The translations under genes were made by a program, and so were the position numbers. Source: Certhia americana (taxonomy: Eukaryota; Chordata; Aves; Passeriformes; Certhiidae). From it: 64,000 bases of DNA. Of the stretch, positions 1 to 10,899 are shown piece by piece. Where the stretch lies: NCBI GenBank assembly GCA_018697195.1, contig CM031879.1, positions 48,748,509 through 48,812,508 on the forward strand, given 5' to 3'. The notes beneath the pieces are model-generated. The model was not told the DNA's origin and made no database searches. It was given only the letters and a program-made list of their open reading frames with translations. Within the stretch, counting starts at the first letter, position 1; each line of letters opens with the position of its first letter.

Positions 1-1672
1 CTATTTGTTCTATTGTCTTTTTTTTTTTTGCTAAAGCCCTGGATAAAATCTCAGCTTTCGTGCCATCCAGTGAAGCATTAAAATACAAATCTTTGCAGCT
101 TCAGAGAATAGGAAGGGACTGTAAAGGGCTTTGTTAGTACAGCGACTTTTATGTCGGTTCTCGAATTCCTTGGACCTTCATTCCCGCTGCTGCAGTAGCG
201 GGATGCCGGATGCCTTTTCGGCAGCCCTGTGTGCTTCTGTAATGCGGCTTTATTGCCACGCGAGGTCAGCAGCTGCCGAGAAAAAGCAGGAAATAAAATC
301 CACTCCACTGCAATCCGTTTTCATTTGCTTTATTTAGAATACTTAAAAATCAATACATCCTTCAGAACCGTATATACAGTGTGCAAAACCAAAGGATTTC
401 TTTTGAACGCACAGCATCTTCAGCAAAAAGTGTGCCTTGCGAGTTACTACAGAGTGAGGATCTAGAATGGCTTTAGGGAACGTTTATTGGCTTCCCCGAG
501 TAGCATTGGGTAATCGCTGTGGCAGAGGATGGTATTCTGTGCAGTGTGATGATGACAGGGTTTCAGCCTCATCTTTTTTTGTCTCTACTAAATTGGTGAT
601 AATAAATCTAAATTGAATAAGGTATTATTGCTGCAGAGAATAGTTTGGAATACTGAAATGGGAAATACCCTTCCTTTTTACTGCAGTAATGATCAATTGT
701 GCTGTCAAGATGTGGGGGAAATGTTGTCTGAAAGGGTTTTCCCCCTGCTTTAGTCTTTGCTTTATAAGCAAAACACCCCCCCAACAACACAGGTAAAAAG
801 CATAAGCTTGGTGCCAAATTTACTGAACAGGATTTGAGGAATAAGTATTGAGCTTTGTCATAGGCTTACTATTGGCTAATCATTTCCTTAGCATAAGTCT
901 CAGTTTCCTATATGTAACTCCAAAGAAGATATTCACTTCTCTGGTAAAGTTTTAGAATATTTTTTTTAAATGGGATTTTCTGATTTACTGTTTTAACAGA
1001 GGGATTATCAACTGCAGCATCACACCTGAATCTTGGTGTTCTTTTTCCTGAAATTCATGTTGTTGTTTCTTGTGAGTATGCCATTCTTCCTGTCCTAGAT
1101 AGTTGTGTAACATTGCTAGTAAACATACCCTGTGTTTCAGAAGTGACTGCTTTTTAATAGTTTATGAAGTTATTTTCATGTATGATTGGCACCATCCGAT
1201 ATTCCTGTCAAACCTTTTATCCAAAAATCCCCCTGCACAGGGCAAATTTAACAAATGATACAGACAACGATCAATTTGCCGATCACCAAAATGTGGCAGG
1301 GAAGATGTAGTTTAAATATTAGGAAATACTTTTTAGCTATAACACTGATTAAGTTGAAAGAAGGAACTGCCAAATGAAGTTGGGTAATTGCCATCACTAG
1401 AGATTTTCCATCACTAGAGATTTTCCAGGCTATGAGTATGCATCCATTTAGCAGGGATGGCTTGAAAATAATGCAGTCAGTTTTGCCACAGTTCAGGACT
1501 TGGACTGAATGTCTCATTATATGCATGTTTTGTCCCAAATAATTTTAAAAATTTCTTCCTACTTTACCCTAGCCAGGGATAAAGCAGCAGGGATGTCAGC
1601 AAAAAAACCCGGTAACATTTTCTCTCAGCGTGTGCCAAGCCTACATGAAATAAGAAACAAGTTGTAGTGAAA
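1..1672. other. PVALB downstream flank, no gene seen
   Basis: AT-rich DNA without a recognisable exon. A small CpG cluster occupies about 140-320, and a near-perfect tandem repeat of an 18-bp unit lies at 1391-1427. In human, IFT27 is the neighbour on this side of PVALB, but no IFT27 exon was recognised here. Confidence 0.6.
183..202. repeat. GC-rich inverted repeat, 20 bp
   Basis: An interrupted palindrome with CCCGCT / AGCGGG arms around a CTGCAG core and a single mismatched pair. It lies inside the CpG cluster at 140-320. Confidence 0.6.
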
Positions 1673-1699
1673 GAGAAGAAAGCCCAGATTGATGTGACC

Positions 1700-1705
1700 T
1701 TTATT
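1700..1705 (-). terminator. Candidate PVALB polyadenylation signal
   Basis: First AATAAA on the minus strand after the PVALB stop codon, giving a 3' UTR of about 190 nt. The actual cleavage site is not visible from sequence, and a more distal site cannot be excluded. Confidence 0.5.
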
Positions 1706-1872
1706 ATTTTAACAGTGTCTTTCAGCACAATTACAGAGTTGCAGGATTGCAGAGAACAGAGCTGGAGTATAAAATAACATAAATAAATAGAACAGGAGCC
1801 AAAGCAGTCAGCAGGAGGTGGTTGGAATTGGGCAGTGAAGGATGGGTGAAGGGTTTGCATTGGTCAAAGCCT

Positions 1873-1901
1873 TTATGATTCGGCCACCATAGTTGCAAAT
1901 T
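1873..1901 (-). CDS. PVALB: PVALB coding exon 4 (gene exon 5), stop codon
   Basis: Only 29 coding nt, encoding E102 to S110 (EFATMVAES) and TAA. The acceptor is TTTCTCCAG. The exon is 5.3 kb from the previous one and was found by looking for the expected C-terminal residues in the right phase. The match in residues, phase and splice site makes a chance hit very unlikely. Confidence 0.93.
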
Positions 1902-4900
1902 CTGGAGAAAGGAAAGAATTAAAAAAAAAAAAAATTTAAGAAACCAAAATTTAAAGAAGGAGGAAGCATATTACAATGAATACGGAGTCACTGGTGTTGC
2001 AGAAACATCACAGTAACAGGAGAGCAAAGAAATCCAAGTTCATTAAAGGGAAAGTATGATTTGGGAAATCTTACAGTGAAATGAAAGGATTTTTTGTGAG
2101 TAAGGGAGAAATGCTATACAAGCCAGACTGTAAGACTTCTACCACTATTCATCTGAAGAATTTGATTAGTTCTCAGTTATTTCTTTGTAAATCTCAATGG
2201 GATGAAGGCAAGAACTAGAAATTTAATCTTGCAGTGAGATAAATTTCTTTTTTATCAGAGTTTGGCAAAGAGAATCATTAATGAGTCTTTCAAAGTATTC
2301 GTGTCCCATATTATAATTATATTGCATTTAAACTCAATTTTGTAATTGCAAATTGACTGAAAATGACAGATTACAAAAACAGAAGGCTGATACCAACCTA
2401 TGTAGCAATTTTGACTGTGTTGTAAGAATGAGAAAATTTCCTGTGGTGTCAGAGAGCCAGGAGTTTACCCTGTGGCTTTTATTAATGGTACATCCATAAT
2501 ATTTACATAAATGTATCTATCTGCAGTTTGGGGTTATTTTATGCTTTAGTATATATTGCCTTTCAGCAGGGAGATAAAGCATGGAAAAGGCACATTCGTA
2601 TCCTGGTGAATAGCTGCCTGGTTATAATTCCTAACTCCATCTAACCTTGGAAGAGTTACACATGAGAATACCTTGCACAGTTCTATGTGCCTCAGAGCAC
2701 TGAAAATGACAGACTGGAGGGAATCCCAAGAAGGGCAACAAAGACGATAAAGGGATTAGAGGGTATGCAGAGAGAGTGGTTTATGGGTTTAACATAATCA
2801 GCTGAGAGGAAAATGACAAATAGGGGAGGCAGTCATCTGTAAAGGCTCAAGAAAAAATTACTGAAGTTTGACATAATGAAGAGTAAAGTCTGGCAACTGA
2901 AAAAGATAGAAGATGAAAATTAGGCATTTAAAAGAATATTCTAGTGTGCAGTTGAAAAACGCTACACTCTAAACAAGTGAGATCTTAATTGACTGTTGTG
3001 TGCAAACAGATAGCACTTTTGATGTCATGTCCAAAAAACATGTTGACAAATGCAGACAAACCAGACTGAGAAATAAAAAATATCAGAGGGTTTAAATTAA
3101 TTCCAAATTATCTATCATTTTGAAAGATGTAAATCCAAATTAGGATTAGTGATGCAGATTACTTAGCACAAAACATGTATAAATCCTGTACATGGTGGGT
3201 ACGTAGACTGAAAGTGTTTCAAACTGAATTTAAGAGATAACATAAAGTGCTTGTGATCAAAACCCCAACTGTTCTGGGCAGAAAAGGAGAAAGGCTATGA
3301 TTACTAAATCTCTGTGTGAATAAGTCCTGCAGAGAGAAACATGAACTGCAATGGATCAAACCTTTCCAAAAGGGAAAACTAACTATGCATATGCTATTGG
3401 AGCAAGTTATCATGCTTATTACAGCTAAATTAAATACCTTTTATAATAATTTGTATCTACTGAATATATTTGAAAAAGGTTATTCAGACTTGCAGCCAAA
3501 TATTTTCTATAATACATTTTGATAGTGCTATTATCACTTAATAGCAATATATTTCACAGGTACTTTCTGATAGCCAGCAAACCATAAAATACTCCTTCTT
3601 GAATAATTGCAACAATTTCACTTTTCCCAGGATTTTCAATGTATTTTAAATATTTCAAAGGTGTTCCAGTTGAATAATCCTCTAAATTAGTTCACTACTC
3701 ATTTTTGTATGAAGGTTAGTCCAACAACAGGTGGCTTGTAGGAGCATTGTTACAAAGTGCACTCATATATGCAAAACTTCTGAGACAAGGCACGGTATAT
3801 CAGTCAGTCCCTTGTAAAATGTTATTGCCTCTGCCTGGCCTGTCAGTGAGGGAATCCTTGTGGTTTACTACATTTACTACATCCTGGTTTCCAGTTTTAC
3901 CCTTCCAAACAAAATTAAGTTATGGCTTTCTTTGCACAAATAGCGCCTTTAAATTGCAAGGATTTAGACCATTTTGTCACGCAAAATAATTTACTAGTTC
4001 TTTTGTGTCAAAGCTCTGACTTAAAAGGAAAGGACTGTTTCACTGCGTTCAGTACAGTTTAGTGCTGAACTGTAGCTGATTACTAGCCTAATCCATGGCC
4101 TCTCGTATTTTACTGAAATGATTACAAAGGACATGTTGTAGGGTTGTGATTTCTTTCATCAGATTGTGTTTTTTGTGTTATCTTTACAACAGCAGATCCG
4201 TTTAGGGAACTTTATAAATAATGACTGATTTATTTTAGAAGATAGACGAGCACAAAGCAGGATAAGAAAAGAAGGAATTCCAAAAGTTTTTTGTTTTGTT
4301 TTTATTTTTTGTTTTGTTTTGTTTTGCTATGGCTTTCACCTGGCAACGTCATGACTTAATAGTTGTAATGTTGTTTGCTTAATGTCACGTTTTTACAACA
4401 TTCTGATTTACAGGGATAAAAATTTGGATTTGTGCTGCCCACAGTGCATGATCTTTGAAAGTTCTCTATGTGCTTTCTCAAGTCTATTAATATCAAGAAA
4501 CTAAAAGGCATGATGTGCACATCCAATGCCAATACACAAAATAGATTTAAAACAACATTATGACTAAAAATTTTAATTTTTTTCTCATATTTTTTATAAA
4601 TATTTTTCTGAAGCTAGTAGAGGTGCTTAAGCAGCATTTTCCAGCCCTATCTGGAAGCTAAGATTGCTTTGTTATGAGGTAACCTGGCCTTCACCTGCAA
4701 TTTTTTTCAGATTCATGATCTTCTGACCACATTGGCGGAATATGGAGGGGGTTTGACACTGCACAGAAGATGATCATGTCTTACAGGAACTGGCTGCAAG
4801 TTTTCAGCTCTTTGAAACTGCTTCATCTGCCACAAGTTCAAACTGTAATTGGACAAGAGGTAAACAGCTGAAACTATTTCAGAGCTGAGTGGTCTTGCAG

Positions 4901-7900
4901 GAATGAGAAAAGGTTTAAAGCAAGAGACCCAAGAGAAAATTTGTAATGTGGGACCCCAGATAGAAGAAGGCTGATTAGGTTGGGATTAATGTTTGTGATG
5001 ATACATCTGAGAAAGCTGTCTCTGTGGTGTTCAAAATCCCTAAAGATCAGTTCTTACAACTGCTGGGGACTCCTGAGGGACAGCCTTCAAGGGCCATCAG
5101 GAGAATTAACATTAACCTCTCTGAAGGGCTGCTTGTTTGCAATCTTGTTTGCTGCTTGTTTTGTGATTTAGGAAGCTGATGTTTGAAACAAGGGGTAGAA
5201 GTGATGCCTGACAGTTCAGCTGCAGGGAAACAAAATTGGTTTGCAACAGAAATACAGCATTGCAATACTGCATAAGAATGCAATGTACATTCGTGACCTT
5301 ACATTTTATTTACATATCCAGTTATATTCTTGAATTGGATCTATCTTTGAATTGGATCAAAGGACCTCCTTGTCCTTTGGTCACAGTCCCAGCTGTTAAC
5401 TTTTGTATGTATTTCAAACCTTTCTGGTGTAAAAAAATGGCTGTTAAAGTCAAATTGAAGAAATGGAAAAGGAACTGGTAGTGTTGTACAGTAGGGATAT
5501 GATCAGAAGAATCAAAAGAAAAAAGCCCATCATTCTCTTCTCATTATCAAGTGTAAACACAGAGTAATTCCATTTCAAAGTTAGGGAACAGTAAAAGTTG
5601 CAGAAGAAAGAGATAAGGAGAAGAGGCATTTCATATTACCTTATTACAGTGTACTGGGTTTCAGACATTGTTTCAAAGAAAAAAGTTATGGTGGTCTTAA
5701 ATAGAAAGCTTGATGCTGTATTTTCGTGTACAAGCCAAAATCATTATGCAATATTATTCTTTTATTCCAATTAAGACTAGTTTTGATTTGCAGCCTTCTG
5801 GAATAGCTGAAAGTTTATCTGATATGAGGCTGGTGAATCAGCTGAAAGCTTACTTACCTGAATTAAGTTTTCTTTTTAAAAACTTGCCCAGTGATTTTAG
5901 TGCTACTATCACTAATTTTAGTGTGTACAAAGAAGACCCATATAATAAAGAACATGAAGTTTCAGGAAATGACACCCACGATGGATTCAGCAGCACTGCT
6001 GAAGTTTAGCAGGAGCTTCGCCTAAACCATAATATAGTCATGACTGGAGAAATTAAGAAGCTTTGGTCTAGGAACATGGCCATAGTTACTGATATGCCAG
6101 TGCACGTCACCTGACTGATATGTCAGTGGCTGATTTTGTGTGTCATCTTCTAAACTGGGAGACTGGTTAACTGTTAGTTAACTTTGCTTTTTATTTCTCT
6201 TTTTTTTTTTTTTTTTTTTTTTGAGATAGCATTTTTTTAAAATCACAGAGGTTAGGTAACACAGAGAGATATGAGAGGGTTTAGGTATTTTTTAGATTTC
6301 AACTTATGGTATGGCTTATTGATATTGATCAAAACCCTAGCAATTGCCTGCTCTCTAGGTGATTTAGTACTCTGGCCAAAAACTTGTATCTCTGGCAATG
6401 AGGAAAGCTTTAGTTTACAATTGCATCTCTTGTCACTTTCAGTGTGTTTCATTCACTCTCACCTCCAAAAAAGAGGAAAAATGAGAAAATTTGTGTGTGG
6501 GCTAAGCTGATTCATCCCAAGGGAGAATAGAAAACAGCACTAGCTTTTTAAGCAATGCTGTGAGAGGAAAAGTTGTTCTTTTCTTGTATTTCTCATATTC
6601 AGTAAAAGGGAGTGACAAGCTTTCTTAGGTGTGAAGACCCACGTAAACACTAGCATAAGCTAGATAGACTGTTATTGTATAGAAATTCGGTAGCAAAATG
6701 GGTGTACTTTGAATTTTAAGAGCATTGCTTTGCTAAGTCATGCACTACTTTCCTGCTAACCCAACATCAAGCAGAAATGCTGGCACTCAGTTTTTATTCT
6801 TTATGCTTCTTTCCAAGCTTTATAGTCAAGCCTCTGTTTCTGAACTCGCAGTGTCCTGATCCTCACTCCGCTGATATCAACAGACAAATTACAGTAATTG
6901 AAGTAGAGTTTGGCTGGGTACTTAGTGCTGCGCTGCGCAGTGCCCGACCCACAGCCGGGTTCTGTGAGCTCCTGCCCCCTCTAGTGTCCAACAACTCGGC
7001 TCCACTTCCTCTAACGCCTCCAAGCAAGGTATGGCAAGTGGAGCAGGACTTGGCATTTCATTAAACTCAAACTGTGCCCTTCAGAAGGTCACAGCCCCCA
7101 GTGATCCCTATGTTTCCTCAGTTCTTGTGTGTAAGGGTAATATCCGATTGTTACTGTCAAAGTTTACTTCTCTAATTACATACCATCAGCGCCAATTTTA
7201 CCATCACCGTCCTTATCACCAGCAGCCAGAAGAGCCTTCGTTTCTTTGTCTGATAGGTCTCTTCCTTCTGGGGTAAAGCCCTTCAGGACAAACCTAGGGA
7301 GGAGGCATAGAAAAAATGGAAAGTTTATTTGAGTTTTTTTTTTGTTTGTTTTTTGTTTGGGTTTGCTTTTTTTCCCGCAGAACAATTACACTTCATATTT
7401 ATTTGTACCACTGATTTGAGACACAGGTCGGAATCCAGCGTTGTGTCTTCTGTTGTTGACCTTCTTTAACATTCAGAAGCACTTTACTCTGAAACTGCAT
7501 TTGGCTGAAGAACTACCTGTAAAGTATGGACCATTCATGTGTTTCAGGGATCCTGCAATCCAAGTGACAGCTAGCTATCTCCAGCACTCTTTAGATCGTT
7601 TGCTCAGTAAACAACTGGCATAGCACACAAATACTAGTCAAGAGTACGAGCTGTATGTTACTACCTAGAGTCTTGCAAAAATAACCCACAGGAAATTAAA
7701 CTCCTAAGGCGAGGATATTTGAGAAAGGATGTAACTTTACTTACTTCAATTCTTCCTCTTCAATGAAGCCGCTCTGATCTTTATCAAGAATATGGAAAAC
7801 CTTTTTCACATCTTCTGGGCTCTTCTTTTTCAATCCTACCATCTCGAAGAACTTTTTGTAGTTAAAAGATTCAGCCGCTATAAGAGATGAAAAACCAGAG

Positions 7901-9871
7901 AATTACTTAGAAAAGTCATTGAAACATACCCGTGGTTTTCTTCCATGCTGCTGGTTTTTTTCCTGCCCTGAGAAGAACAGTGGAGCCCAGCTGTGGTAGG
8001 AGCTGGGTATACTCAATGTAATCGTCCGTGCTTCACAGGTGCTAATGGAAGTAAACAAAGGGGCAGAGAGGACAATATCTCCATTTTGCAGATGAAGAGC
8101 TGATCTACAGAAGGATGAGAATTGCCCAAGGTCATACAAGAAGTCTGTGATAGACTTGGGAGCTGTGGGAGCTGAGGTCTAATGTGTTTGGTCTCATTTC
8201 AGTGCCTAAAACCATTTTTTTTTTTTTTTTTTTTACTAAGTTTTACCCTGGAATAATCATTTCAGAGTGGACTCTCACTATTAAATAGCTGTCAATTTTT
8301 GACATTTCCACCCCTGGAAAAAAAAAAAAAAAAAAAAAACCAAAAAAGCTCTTGCTCAAGCATTGGCGAGAAGTGTTCCAGAGCACTGTTTATTTTTTTT
8401 CCTGCAGACTTACTAGAAGTCAGTGTTGCATTTCAACCGCTAAAGGAATGTGCAATCGTGATGTGTGAGCTCAGACGCTGCAAGGGAGTGCTGCACGGCG
8501 CGCTGCCTGCAAGACCTTGTCAGGAGCTGTCTCCGGGGAGGAAAAAAACAAACAACCCAGAGCCCTTGAAATCGGAGCCGAGTTTACCTGCTCCACCTCC
8601 CTTGTCCTTTAACCCGCTTTCGTCCCATCCAGGTAGCCTAACAACTGTGATGTGGATTGGAAATACCATACAGTGACCTCCAAAACGTGCGGTGGACTTT
8701 TTTTTTTTCCCACCTTCCCCATGCATTCCTATTCCCGCCGCATTAAATTTTCCCGTTACATAAAATTAAGGAGGCTCAGTCTTCCGTGATCTGCCTGACT
8801 GAGATCTGTCATTAGTTGCTGCTAATTGCATCTGCTCCGGGACTTGGAGATGGCCATAGAACAATGGAAGCTAATGAGTAAAACAGCTGCTGGATTCAGC
8901 AAAGCAATTTGTCGCTCCCTCTGACTCTCCGGCTTCTGAGCTGAGCCGGGCTCAGCGGGTCTTGCGCTTCTGTCTGTTCGGGAAGGTCATCGAACAGAGC
9001 AGGACAGACAGAGGCGGCTCCCCGGGATGGTGCGGTCAGCCAGGTAGTTTGGGGGAGGGCGGGGGGGGGGGGAACGTGCATCCCGGAGCACGATTTCTGG
9101 CTTTATTTGAGAGCAGCTTTAACTACTTGAATCTCTATAAACACGAAGAGGGTTTGCTGTCAGTTTGGGGGGTCGCGATGAATGAGAAGGGTAGGGAACA
9201 TCTGATACCCGGAGGAGTCTGAGAGTGTGGACCACTGCAGCCATTCGACCTGCAGGGAGCCCCTGCAGTCGAGCGGTGCACCCGCTTGTTCTACTGTTGC
9301 CTTCTGTCCATCCCGAAAAGCAAAGCCCACCCGGGGATTCTGCATATGAAGTACAAGAGTGGTTTCTTATATCCTTGAAACGGGAAACAGCAGTTCTGTA
9401 ACATCTGAAACTAAATTTCAGGATTGAGTGGGAAGCTGCCGACATCCACTGCTGACTTCTGTATCCCACACCAAGATATAATGCAGCTTGATTCGCCGAG
9501 GGGTTTGTTCCCTTTGAAGGTATCCTCTCGGTAGAAGCAAAGTCTGTCCACAGTTATTGCTTACTTTCCTTTAAAATAAATATTTCACCTCTCTAACATG
9601 CAGGACAACTTTGCTGAGGATGCAGCCTTGTACTTCATAAACCTGTCAGAGGCATTCATTGAACATCTGAAAACACATCCTCATTTGAAATTTTGTCTGG
9701 CTAGTTCCTCTAATCTTTCCATAGCTGAAATAAATGCACAGCTATCCTAACCTGAAAAGATGAAAGGAGGAAAAGAGAGAGGGAAAAAAAAAATAGAAAA
9801 ATGCACTCACCTGAAAAGGCTCCCACAGCCTTCTTGATATCCTCAGCGCTGAGCAAGTCAGTCATAGCCAT
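1873..9871 (-). CDS. PVALB: Parvalbumin alpha, complete coding region in 4 exons
   Basis: EF-hand calcium buffer of the cytosol in fast muscle and some neurons. It speeds relaxation by taking up Ca2+/Mg2+. Seen: coding segments 9871-9811, 7877-7745, 7293-7184 and 1901-1873 join in frame (333 nt, 110 aa, the normal alpha-parvalbumin length) with GT-AG junctions. The N-terminal AB domain (residues about 1-38) has lost Ca binding, as in the family. The CD loop is D52-D54-S56-F58-E60-E63 and the EF loop is D91-D93-D95-K97-G99-E102, so both keep all ligand positions. The C-terminus ends VAES. The start is the ATG of MAMTDLL; a second ATG two codons later is less likely. The gene is in the opposite orientation to NCF4, with 20 kb between them. 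No frameshift or missing ligand is seen. Paralogous oncomodulin-type parvalbumins are unlikely given the alpha-type sequence and the NCF4-CSF2RB synteny. Confidence 0.97.
2700..2960 (+). mobile_element. Old CR1-like LINE fragment
   Basis: Diverged similarity to the CR1 3' coding and tail region, for example GGCAACAAAGACGATAAAGG and a later CAGCTGAGAGGAAAATGAC. It is heavily mutated and boundaries are approximate. Confidence 0.4.
5791..6114 (+). pseudogene. Unidentified coding-like relic with one in-frame stop
   Basis: One frame reads about 107 codons with a protein-like composition and a single interruption, TAG at 6007-6009. The reading continues in the same frame ([17 protein letters not shown]...) to TGA at 6112-6114. 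It begins directly after a TTTGATTTGCAG acceptor-like site. Nothing upstream of that site in the frame looks coding. Visible stretches include [20 protein letters not shown] and [16 protein letters not shown] do not recognise the family. It could be the last exon of a decayed gene, a 5'-truncated retrocopy (no poly(A) tail seen on this strand), or a chance open stretch. It lies in PVALB intron 4, antisense to PVALB. Confidence 0.35.
6200..6222. repeat. Poly(T) tract, 23 bases
   Basis: Uninterrupted T run, flanked by CTC and GAGATAG. Confidence 0.9.
7184..7293 (-). CDS. PVALB: PVALB coding exon 3 (gene exon 4), EF-hand 3
   Basis: 110 nt encoding the end of K65 to D101 and the first base of E102. 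It contains FVLKGF and the EF loop beginning DKDGDGKIG. The acceptor is CCCTAG and the donor is GTATGT. Confidence 0.97.
7745..7877 (-). CDS. PVALB: PVALB coding exon 2 (gene exon 3), CD EF-hand
   Basis: 133 nt encoding residues 21-64 and two bases of K65. It holds helices B-D and the whole CD loop (D52 to E63). The acceptor is TTATAG and the donor is GTAAGT. Confidence 0.97.
8020..8190 (-). mobile_element. MIR-like CORE SINE fragment
   Basis: The plus strand reads CCATTTTGCAGATGAAGAGC and, about 30 bases on, GCCCAAGGTCATACAAG. This is the reverse complement of the conserved MIR core region (consensus about CTTGGGCAAG...CTCATCTGTAAAATGG). The flanks are diverged, so the ends are approximate. 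Confidence 0.7.
9061..9072 (+). repeat. Poly(G) run in a G-rich stretch
   Basis: Twelve consecutive G, preceded by shorter G5 and G3 runs from about 9050. G-quadruplex formation is possible on the plus strand, which is the PVALB template strand. Confidence 0.7.
9811..9871 (-). CDS. PVALB: PVALB coding exon 1 (gene exon 2), start codon
   Basis: Encodes residues 1-20 ([20 protein letters not shown]) plus the first base of codon 21. Donor GTGAGT follows immediately. An acceptor AG lies 7 bases before the ATG, so only a few untranslated bases are in this exon and the rest of the 5' UTR must come from an upstream exon. Confidence 0.97.
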
Positions 9872-10899
9872 CCTGCAACTGTTTGAACAGGAAAGCAAGT
9901 GCGAAAAGATTAAAAAGTGCTTTTCTCATCATTTCTGCTCATATGACCAAAGCTGCAGTGCTGTGTGGGGATGGCACACCGGGAAAGGCTGGACCCGTGC
10001 CAGCTCTATAGCTCTGCGTGGATAAGTGCTGTGGGCTGTCGCTCTCCAGTTTGCAGAGCACCAAGTAGTCCACAGATGCGAGGGTTCAGCTAAAGAGAGG
10101 GCATGGGGATGCCTTTGTGGGGACTGGGGTGGGGGAGGACACGGGTGGGGGTCGTTCCCCGGGAGGCTGGAGTCTAAGCCTTACTGGAGCAGTGCCAGAG
10201 TCTGCTGTGATACCGGCTGGAGAAAGAGTTTTGCCAAGGTCAAGTCCTCGGGTGCAGTGGACAAACTAGTGGTGCAGAGCAGAGTCTTTTCCTTTAGGAA
10301 GTCAGGACGAGCTTTACCAGTTATATTCGATGATGAGTAAGGAACTGCAGCATATGCCAAGGTTCAAGCTGCTCTTGAGGTCGGGAAGCAAATGTAATGT
10401 AGCTTTTGAACATTTGCCTTACCGTTCAGCCACTTTATACATCTCCCCCTTCTCCCTTCCCCCTCCCCTTCACACACATATTCCTTTTAGACCTTGTTTC
10501 TTTCGGGCCAGTCCATATTAAGCATCATCCTCACTGAATTAATTATCACATCCCAGCGAATCCTACAGATCCCGTTTGTAATGCACAATATGCTGCAGAA
10601 TCTTCCGCGATGGGGTATGGCAAAACGAGATGCGAGGTGAGAACACACTCGTGAGGAGCTCCTGTGCAGTAGTGGGTTTCTCAGGCAGGACCGGGCACTT
10701 CCCATTAGCGTCAAAACAAGAAAGCTTTTAGGATTTGTAATGTGTTTTCTAGGGTTGGTTTTTTTTCCTCCAAGAATCTGTGCCCATTTTTCACATAAAA
10801 TATAGCAAGTAGTCCAACTTGCTCTCAAGAGTTTGGGCAGGAGCCATTAGGCTGAGGTAGCCAAGGTTAGGGCCCAGTAGTAGGGCAGATCTCTGCAGG

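Larger units (their letters stand above)
1902..7183. other. PVALB intron 4 (5.3 kb)
   Basis: Large AT-rich intron. It holds a probable old CR1 fragment (about 2700-2960), a GTTTT-type simple repeat (4289-4328), a coding-like relic (5791-6114), a 23-base T run (6200-6222) and a moderately GC-rich stretch (6840-7030). The rest shows nothing recognisable. Confidence 0.6.
7878..9810. other. PVALB intron 2 (1.9 kb)
   Basis: Contains an antisense MIR-like SINE (8020-8190), a 20-base T run (8215-8234), a 22-base A run (8318-8339), a CpG-rich block from about 8440 to 9520 and a 12-base G run (9061-9072). No exon was recognised. Intron 3 (7294-7744) is short and unremarkable. Confidence 0.65.

Noticed and set aside
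8299..8676. 125-codon open frame in PVALB intron 2
   Set aside because: It begins in a poly(A) run (poly-Lys) and is open mainly because the CpG-rich block has few stop codons. No family resemblance.
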